A stretch of 64,000 nt of DNA from Candidatus Manganitrophus noduliformans (GTDB lineage Bacteria; Nitrospirota; Nitrospiria; SBBL01; Manganitrophaceae). Numbering within the stretch: position 1 is the stretch's first letter; every line of letters starts with the position of its first letter. The notes beneath the pieces are model-generated. The model ran no database searches, was not told the origin of the DNA, and was given only the letters and a program-made list of their open reading frames with translations. The position numbers and the translations under genes are program-made. Of the stretch, positions 37,559-42,836 are shown in pieces. The stretch spans positions 930,001 through 994,000 of the forward strand of contig NZ_VTOW01000002.1 of assembly GCF_012184425.1 (NCBI RefSeq). Reading direction: 5' to 3'.

Positions 37559-38230
37559 AGATTTTAAGTGAAGCAAAAAACCAAGAGACTCCAGATCTTG
37601 TTTTATAAAATTTACAGATCTCATATCAAACTTCAATTTTTCGATTAAAAATTTATTTAGGTCAGTATCGCTGATACGCCCGTCAAGACGATTACTTATC
37701 TCCAGCAACACTCCCTCTCTTTCTCCATTAAGACGCTTGGCTATTTCCTCCAACGTTATCGTTCTTGGCTCAGGCTTAATCTCTGTCGGTATCGGTGCGG
37801 TTCGAAACAAACCGGCCGCTTTCAAATCTTGAATGACCTGGGTCAAAGCAACAACAACTGAACGGATATCCTTGCGGTTAAAAACTATTCTTGCCTTTTG
37901 ATCAATGACGGGAAGGTTACATTCTCCATCGACGAGGTAGATGACATTCTGAGACATCCCTGCAAACTTTTGTTTCGCTTGACCCATCTCGTGATTTACA
38001 CTAGGAGACGGATAGATGTCGTCAAGACGTTTTGAGCCAGGCGTTATTAGGAAAAGCGCTCCATCTGCTTCATCGAAACACTGTTTCTCCTTTTCTTCGA
38101 GTGTCAGACCCTTATTCGTAGACACTGGAATCCTCTTGACCTTACCAATGTTTAATTCCTCTAAAAGGTCTTTCAAATCCCTTGCAAAATCTCTTTCGGT
38201 CATATCATATAAGAGAAGAATATTAGCCAT
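37508..38230 (-). CDS. TIR-like domain protein with C-terminal helical domain
   Basis: A 240-aa protein, low in GC compared with its neighbours. Residues ~1-140 look like a TIR/TIR-like nucleotide-binding fold: ILLLYDMTERDFARDLKDLLEEL, a GALFLITPGS strand-turn, and PSVNHEMGQAKQKF, whose Glu sits where TIR NADases carry the catalytic glutamate, then VIYLVDG. Residues ~165-240 look like a winged-helix or helical effector/sensor part (TLEEIAKRLNGEREG... LNKFLIEKLKF). The start at 38230 has AGGAG 8 nt upstream. It converges with, and overlaps, hicB. A defence or signalling function is inferred from fold only. Confidence 0.6.
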   Translation of the reverse strand: MANILLLYDMTERDFARDLKDLLEELNIGKVKRIPVSTNKGLTLEEKEKQCFDEADGALFLITPGSKRLDDIYPSPSVNHEMGQAKQKFAGMSQNVIYLVDGECNLPVIDQKARIVFNRKDIRSVVVALTQVIQDLKAAGLFRTAPIPTEIKPEPRTITLEEIAKRLNGEREGVLLEISNRLDGRISDTDLNKFLIEKLKFDMRSVNFIKQDLESLGFLLHLKSLFDRDILCKRVGFGNR

Positions 38231-38250
38231 TGCAGCTACTCCTATTGGGT

Positions 38251-38279
38251 TTGACAACGCGTCTCGGATATTCTAATGT
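38251..38279 (+). promoter_or_regulatory. Putative promoter of the DUF1835 gene
   Basis: Perfect TTGACA (38251-38256), 17-nt spacer and TAATGT (38274-38279), a weak -10. A minus-strand TAGAAT with CTGACG 18 nt away overlaps it and could serve the TIR-like gene. Confidence 0.35.
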
Positions 38280-38331
38280 TCAGCAGCATTCGCCGTCAGG
38301 CAGACCACACAATATATAACAGAGGTATAGC

Positions 38332-39255
38332 ATGCTTCACATCCGGCCCGGCGAGGATATCCTTCCGAAACTGAAGGAAGCGGGCCTCCCCGGCGAATTC
38401 ATCCGGTGGGCCGATCCGCTCTGTCAGGGACCGACTCCGGCCGGTCTGCCGCAAGAGGAATGGCGAACACTCCGCGCGCGGTTCGCCGCGGAAAACGGCT
38501 ACCTTCCTTTCGATAAAGCACTCCCGTTTCTCGCCGAACAGGATCAAAACCTTGAACGCTTCCGCGAACATGACCGGGTGCTCCTCTGGTTCGAGCACGA
38601 CCTCTTCTGCCAGATCAATCTCATCTACCTGCTCGACTGGTTCTCCCGGCAAAAACTCGGCAAGACGAAACTCTTCTTAATCTGCATCGGAAAACATCTC
38701 GGCCACTTAAGCGGCGAAGAATTAACCCGGCTCTTCGGAACCGAGCACGAGGTGACTGCGGCGGAGCTCGATCTCGCCCGCCGCGCCTGGAGCGCTTTCT
38801 GCTCCCCCGACCCGACCGGGATCGAGCGGCTCCTTCGCGACGGCACCGCCCCCCTCCCCTTCCTCCATGACGCCCTGCTCCGTCATCTCCAAGAGTTTCC
38901 CTCACGGAAGAATGGATTGAACCTGACCGAGCAGTGGGCGCTCGAGGTGATCGCCTCCGGGGAGAACCGGCCCGATCGAATCTTCCGGGAGGTCAACCGC
39001 CGCGAGAAGGTCTTCTGGATGACCGACTTGATCTTCTACACCGCGCTCAAGCGGCTCACCGTAGGCCCCTCGCCGCTCCTCACGACGGAACGGATGTTTG
39101 AGATCACCGGCAGCGGCCGGGCCGTCCTCGCCGGCGACGCCGATTCGATCGGGCTGAACGGGATCGACCGCCGGCTCGGGGGGGTTCATCTTCATGGGAG
39201 CGAATCGGCCTGGCGCTGGAATCAGGACGATCAGCGGCTGGTCGTATTGTCCTAA
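38332..39255 (+). CDS. DUF1835 domain-containing protein
   Basis: A 307-aa cytosolic protein. The N-terminus LHIRPGEDILPKLKEAGLPGEFIRWADPLCQGPTP and the acid-rich VLLWFEHDLFCQINLIYLLDWFSRQ identify the DUF1835/DUF3658-type family of unknown biochemical role. The C-terminal half has NGLNLTEQWALEVIASGENRPDRIF, a winged-helix-like region. AGAGG lies 6 nt before the start. Its first 13 codons are duplicated at 37044, beyond the HicAB/TIR island. Confidence 0.85.
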   Translation: MLHIRPGEDILPKLKEAGLPGEFIRWADPLCQGPTPAGLPQEEWRTLRARFAAENGYLPFDKALPFLAEQDQNLERFREHDRVLLWFEHDLFCQINLIYLLDWFSRQKLGKTKLFLICIGKHLGHLSGEELTRLFGTEHEVTAAELDLARRAWSAFCSPDPTGIERLLRDGTAPLPFLHDALLRHLQEFPSRKNGLNLTEQWALEVIASGENRPDRIFREVNRREKVFWMTDLIFYTALKRLTVGPSPLLTTERMFEITGSGRAVLAGDADSIGLNGIDRRLGGVHLHGSESAWRWNQDDQRLVVLS

Positions 39256-39427
39256 GCCGCAGAATTTCGAATCGCTCTTCGCGCCGGGCCCCCGTTGAAA
39301 TCCGGGCCTCGATTCGGTTATCATCCCATCGGGATGAAGCAAGCGAAAACCGATCAGCGATTCAAACAGGCCGGCGTTTCCCTCTAACCGTTTAAATCCG
39401 GATCTTCGCAGAGAAAGGAAGAGGCAT

Positions 39428-39751
39428 ATGGAACTGGATATGAGAAAGCAAGGTTACAACCAGGAAGAAGAATATTTCTTCAAGAAGAACCAAGAGCTGA
39501 TCGAAAAGATGCGGAAGGAGCGCGATTCTCACCGGGCCGAGGAGGAGGCCCTGGCCCGAAAAAACACCCACTGGATGAAATGCCCCAAGTGCGGCTCTGA
39601 CCTCCAGGAGGTGGAGCATCTCGGGATCAAGATCGATCGCTGCAGCAACTGCTCAGGTGTTTTCTTTGATAACGGCGAGCTCGAAATTCTCCTCCAGGCC
39701 CAGGAACCGAAGGGATTTCTGAGCGGGTTTCGGAAGGTCTTCAAGAAGTAA
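39428..39751 (+). CDS. Small zinc-ribbon protein (zf-TFIIB type)
   Basis: A 107-aa protein. A charged helical N-terminus (EEEYFFKKNQELIEKMRKERDSHRAEEEAL) leads to one zinc ribbon, CPKC...CSNCSGVFFDNGELEILL, the zf-TFIIB family pattern. It ends in a basic helix (FLSGFRKVFKK). The role is unknown; members are thought to bind metal or nucleic acids. Good ribosome site, GGAAGAGG. The next gene starts 2 bp after its stop. Confidence 0.85.
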   Translation: MELDMRKQGYNQEEEYFFKKNQELIEKMRKERDSHRAEEEALARKNTHWMKCPKCGSDLQEVEHLGIKIDRCSNCSGVFFDNGELEILLQAQEPKGFLSGFRKVFKK

Positions 39752-39753
39752 GG

Positions 39754-40596
39754 ATGAGCCGCCTCGCTTTCCGCGCCGTCCGGTTCATTGCCCTCTTCGT
39801 TCTCCTGGCCGGATCGGCTTCGATCGGCCGCGCCACCCTTTTTGAGACACCCGACGCCCGGTTCGAAGAGCCCGCCATCAACGAATCGTCCGGCTTGGTG
39901 AAGAGCCGCCGTCTCGACGGCGTCTTCTGGACGCATAACGATTCGGGGGACCGCCCGCGGCTCTTCGCCGTCACCCGGGAGGGCCGGTCGATCGGCGCCG
40001 TCGAAGTTCCGAACACACGGAACGTCGACTGGGAGGACATCGCGATCGACGATGTCGGGTTCCTCTATCTCTGCGACATCGGAAACAACCGGAACCGCCG
40101 GACCGATCTCGTCGTCTATCGGGTGCCGGAGGTCGATCCAAGGCGCGTTCGAACCGTCAATGTCGCCGCCCGTTTCCCCTTCCGCTACCCCGGCCTTCGC
40201 TCTCCCGACGCCGAAGCCTGCTTCTTCGCCGACGGCGCCATTTACATCCTCACCAAAGAACGGGGCGCCGACGAGACGTTCCTTTATCGGCTCGACCTGT
40301 CGCGTCCGGAGCGCGAGCAGATCGTCACCTTTGCCGGCAAAACCGAGATCGACGGCCTGGTCACCGCCGCGGACCTCGCCCCCGACGGATCTCGCCTCTC
40401 CGTTCTCACCTACAACTCCATCCATCTCTTCGAAAAACCGAAAGACGGGGATCGTTATCTCGCCGGCAAACGCCGGAGCATCTTCTTCTTTTTTGGTCAA
40501 GCCGAGGCGATCGCCTGGGACGGCGACGATCTGATCGTCACCAACGAGGCGGGGGAGATCCTCCGGAGGAGGTTTGATCATGATCTCTTCCCTTGA
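39754..40596 (+). CDS. Secreted beta-propeller protein (phytase/esterase-like)
   Basis: A 280-aa exported protein. A signal peptide (FRAVRFIALFVLLAGSASIGRA) precedes propeller-type strands: NESSGLVKSRRLDGVFWTHNDSGD, RNVDWEDIAIDDVGFLYLCDIGNN, PDAEACFFADGAIYILTKERG, EIDGLVTAADLAPDGSRLSVLTY and GQAEAIAWDGDDLIVTNEAGEI. Conserved acidic clusters of the 'esterase-like activity of phytase' type are present. It is probably periplasmic. Substrate unknown. Confidence 0.78.
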   Translation: MSRLAFRAVRFIALFVLLAGSASIGRATLFETPDARFEEPAINESSGLVKSRRLDGVFWTHNDSGDRPRLFAVTREGRSIGAVEVPNTRNVDWEDIAIDDVGFLYLCDIGNNRNRRTDLVVYRVPEVDPRRVRTVNVAARFPFRYPGLRSPDAEACFFADGAIYILTKERGADETFLYRLDLSRPEREQIVTFAGKTEIDGLVTAADLAPDGSRLSVLTYNSIHLFEKPKDGDRYLAGKRRSIFFFFGQAEAIAWDGDDLIVTNEAGEILRRRFDHDLFP

Positions 40597-40643
40597 ATTG
40601 AGCCTTCCGATCGGCATGATGAAATCGAACGGAGGAAAAGGCC

Positions 40644-41132
40644 ATGCGGCCCCGACAGAATCATCACACAGAGACGGCGGAGCAACACCTCGTCACCCGC
40701 ATCCCGACCGCGCAGATCGAAGAAGAGGTCGGGGCGGTTATCGCGCGGCTCCCCGAGAAGGGGTTCGACGCCTTGGAAGCAGTCTACATCGTCGATGAAA
40801 AGGAGCGTCTCCAAGGCTTTCTTCCCCTCTCCGTCCTGTTTGCAACGCGACGACACCGCCGGCTGCGGGAGGTGATGGCCCCCCCTCCGCCGGCGGTCCA
40901 CGCCGATGTCGATCAGGAGCGGGTCGTCGGGTTGGCCGTGAGGCACAACCTGACGGCGGTTCCGGTGGTCGGACCGGACCGGCGGCTCTTGGGGGTGGTC
41001 CCGGCGCAGGCGCTGCTTCAGATTCTCCGGCGGGAGCATGTCGAAAATCTCCATCGTCTCGCCGGGATCCGCCGAGAAACGGCAAGCGCCCGAAACGCGA
41101 TGGAGGCCCCCCCCGATCCGCCGGACCCGTGA
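40644..41132 (+). CDS. MgtE-type Mg2+ transporter, CBS half (frameshifted)
   Basis: The N-terminal half of an MgtE magnesium transporter: two CBS domains (AVYIVDEKERLQGFLPLSVLF and VPVVGPDRRLLGVVPAQALLQIL), then HVENLHRLAGI, the MgtE connecting helix. The frame stops at 41132 just after a run of eight C (41107-41114). With seven C the frame would run on into the transmembrane half at 41133-41622 (EAPPIRRTRDRLPWLLVGLIG). GGAGG precedes the ATG. The typical MgtE N-domain is absent, so even the repaired protein (~325 aa) is short. Confidence 0.8.
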   Translation: MRPRQNHHTETAEQHLVTRIPTAQIEEEVGAVIARLPEKGFDALEAVYIVDEKERLQGFLPLSVLFATRRHRRLREVMAPPPPAVHADVDQERVVGLAVRHNLTAVPVVGPDRRLLGVVPAQALLQILRREHVENLHRLAGIRRETASARNAMEAPPDPPDP

Positions 41133-41622
41133 TCGGCTCCCTTGGCTTCTGGTCGGACTGATCGGGAGCTTCATCGCCACGTTCATCATGTCGCGATTCG
41201 AGGGGCTTCTTTCGGCCCGGGTCGCCGTTTCGTTTTTCGTTCCGGGAATTGTTTACCTGGCCGACGCCATCGGAACCCAAACCGAAGCGGTCGCCGTTCG
41301 AGGCCTCTCCCTCAGCCACCTCTCCCTCCGACATCTCCTCGGCAGCGAATTACGAACCGGTTTCTTGATCGGGCTTTCGCTGGCCGGTTTCAGCGTTCCG
41401 GCCATTTGGCTCGCCTTCGGCGATTTTCCCCTTGCCCTCGCCGTCGGTCTGGCCATCATCACCGCCGGGACGATTGCGACAACCGTCGGCCTCTTTTTAC
41501 CCTGGCTCCTCTCCCGCCTCGGAAAAGATCCCGCCTTCGGCGCCGGCCCCACCGCCACCATTCTTCAGGATGTCCTGAGCATTCTGATCTACTTTCTGAT
41601 CGTTCAAGTTCTTCTCCGATAA
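41038..41622 (+). CDS. MgtE-type Mg2+ transporter, transmembrane half (frameshifted)
   Basis: The C-terminal membrane half of MgtE in the +1 frame. Five hydrophobic helices are visible (RLPWLLVGLIGSFIATFIMS, FFVPGIVYLADAIGTQTEAVAVRGLS, TGFLIGLSLAGFSVPAIWLA, ALAVGLAIITAGTIATTVGLFLPWLL and FGAGPTATILQDVLSILIYFLIV). GTQTEAVAVRGL and DPAFGAGPTATILQD are the MgtE ion-path signatures. The ATG at 41038 lies inside the first frame without a good ribosome site, so this half is probably meant to be read as the continuation of the CBS half. True coding here starts near 41107. Confidence 0.75.
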   Translation: MSKISIVSPGSAEKRQAPETRWRPPPIRRTRDRLPWLLVGLIGSFIATFIMSRFEGLLSARVAVSFFVPGIVYLADAIGTQTEAVAVRGLSLSHLSLRHLLGSELRTGFLIGLSLAGFSVPAIWLAFGDFPLALAVGLAIITAGTIATTVGLFLPWLLSRLGKDPAFGAGPTATILQDVLSILIYFLIVQVLLR

Positions 41623-41749
41623 ATCGATCGGCCTAAATTCTTCTTGGAATCGACAGCAGAGATCCTTTATCATCAAGACCAACTCACCTGAATATCGGCG
41701 ACGGCGAGCGGGCGATGTGCGATCTGGCCGTTGCGATGAGAGAGGTCTT

Positions 41750-42145
41750 GTGAAAACCGGCATGAGTCGTCAACGAAGCCTCCGGATAAGCATTCTCCTG
41801 TGGACCCTCCTCATTCCTTCCTTCACCTCGGCCGAGGAGCCGATCTCTCTGGAAATCTTGTTTGACGGTGTGCCGGCGCCGGGGGGAGGATGGGTCCTCA
41901 CCGTCACCCTCCTCGGCCGGGCCGATCTCGATTTGACCCACCTGACCGTCGAAGCCTCAAAGGGTCTGAAGCTCACGGCAGGCGATCCCCACTGGCAGGG
42001 AACGCTCCCGGCCGGAGGGGAACAGGTGCTTGAGCTCTCCTTCACCCTGACCGATCCGCCGCCTCAAAGCGTGACCATCCGAGCACAGGGCCGTACTAAA
42101 AAAGGATCTCCCTTCGAAAAGAAAGTCGTCCGAGGAATCAATTGA
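41750..42145 (+). CDS. Small exported protein of unknown function
   Basis: A 131-aa protein with a signal peptide (SLRISILLWTLLIPSFTSA) and a short mature beta-rich domain (ISLEILFDGVPAPGGGWVLTVTLLGRADLDLTHLTVEASKGLKL), which resembles an immunoglobulin-like sandwich. The GTG at 41750 is used because AGAGG lies just upstream; an ATG at 41762 is the alternative. No family recognised. Confidence 0.65.
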   Translation: MKTGMSRQRSLRISILLWTLLIPSFTSAEEPISLEILFDGVPAPGGGWVLTVTLLGRADLDLTHLTVEASKGLKLTAGDPHWQGTLPAGGEQVLELSFTLTDPPPQSVTIRAQGRTKKGSPFEKKVVRGIN

Positions 42146-42148
42146 TCG

Positions 42149-42227
42149 GTAGGGGCGGACCTGAGTGTCCGCCCTGTCTTTCAACCGAAAAAGAAAAAGA
42201 CGGGCGCACACATCGGTGCGCCCCTAC
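42149..42227. repeat. GTAGGGGCG...CGCCCCTAC palindromic element, copy 3
   Basis: A 79-bp copy bounded by GTAGGGGCGG and GCGCCCCTAC, with inner stems GGCGGACCTGAGTGTCCGCC and GGGCGCACACATCGGTGCGCCC. It begins 4 bp after the stop of the preceding gene. Related to copies at 27915 and 33018. Confidence 0.75.
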
Positions 42228-42251
42228 GACAAACCCCGACCTCATTGAAGC

Positions 42252-42273
42252 TCCCCGCAGCAAGCTGCGGGGA
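42252..42273. repeat. GCAGCAAGCTGCG hairpin, copy 1
   Basis: TCCCCGCAGC AA GCTGCGGGGA forms a near-perfect 10-bp stem, flanked by GAAG/CTTC that also pair. The second copy of the core is at 42324-42344. Confidence 0.6.
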
Positions 42274-42323
42274 ATCTTCGACCCGATAGGATGGAAAGAC
42301 TCTATTTGTATTCTCGCGTCTAA

Positions 42324-42344
42324 CCTTCGCAGCAAGCTGCGAGG
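42324..42344. repeat. GCAGCAAGCTGCG hairpin, copy 2
   Basis: CCTTCGCAGC AA GCTGCGAGG: the same core GCAGCAAGCTGCG and following GGAAT as the copy at 42252, with changed outer arms. Confidence 0.55.
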
Positions 42345-42615
42345 AATGCGACGCGCGTGCGTGTTCAATAAAGTGTATTCTTTTTAATCGGGTGTATCCG
42401 AAAAACTTCTCAGCTTCTTCTTAAAATTAAACTTCATTCTTTCCTCTACTCACAAATCCTTTGTCTTTCCAGTAAAAGTCTCCCTGCGGAAAGATAAACC
42501 GCTGCGGCATCTCTGTTGCAAAGTCCCAATGAGAGATGAATACAAAGCCTGCGGCAGCCGTTCCTTCGGCCTCTTCTTGCGCCGTCGAGACCGTCCCATC
42601 TGCTGCCGCATCCCC

Positions 42616-42733
42616 TCCCCGTGGGCTTTGGGAAGCAAGGGACCCTCTCGGGGACCCTGGCATTCCTCCGGAGCCGAGCGTTCCGCCCGGCATACATTCC
42701 GGAGGGATCGGCCCGCGCCCAAGCCCACGGGGA
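42616..42733. repeat. Large branched inverted repeat (possible structured RNA or mobile-element end)
   Basis: Outer arms TCCCCGTGGGCTT (42616-42628) and AAGCCCACGGGGA (42721-42733) pair perfectly over 13 bp, and GGG/CCC extends them past one bulged T. Inside, CCTCCGGA (42665-42672) pairs with TCCGGAGG (42698-42705), and a GGGACCC/GGGGACCC hairpin adds a third arm. A run of six T follows at about 42743 on the plus strand. Confidence 0.6.
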
Positions 42734-42836
42734 CTCTCCCTGTTTTTTATTGAATTGAATCTCATTGCGTGATATACCAGGCGGCATTGAACAAGCAGAC
42801 GGAAGAGACATCTCGGCTTCGACCAAGGAGGGGAGA

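Larger units (their letters stand above)
42146..42836. other. Repeat-rich non-coding region
   Basis: No convincing gene in 691 bp. It contains the palindromic element at 42149-42227, two GCAGCAAGCTGCG hairpins (42252-42273 and 42324-42344), and a large multi-branched inverted structure at 42616-42733. The minus strand has three overlapping frames across the structure; one could encode a peptide ending GDFYWKDKGFV. None has a ribosome site. This looks like a landing place for mobile or repeated extragenic DNA. Confidence 0.6.

Noticed and set aside
42427-42765. Minus-strand frame ending GDFYWKDKGFV
   Set aside because: No ribosome site, and it runs through the large inverted repeat; two other frames are open over the same DNA.
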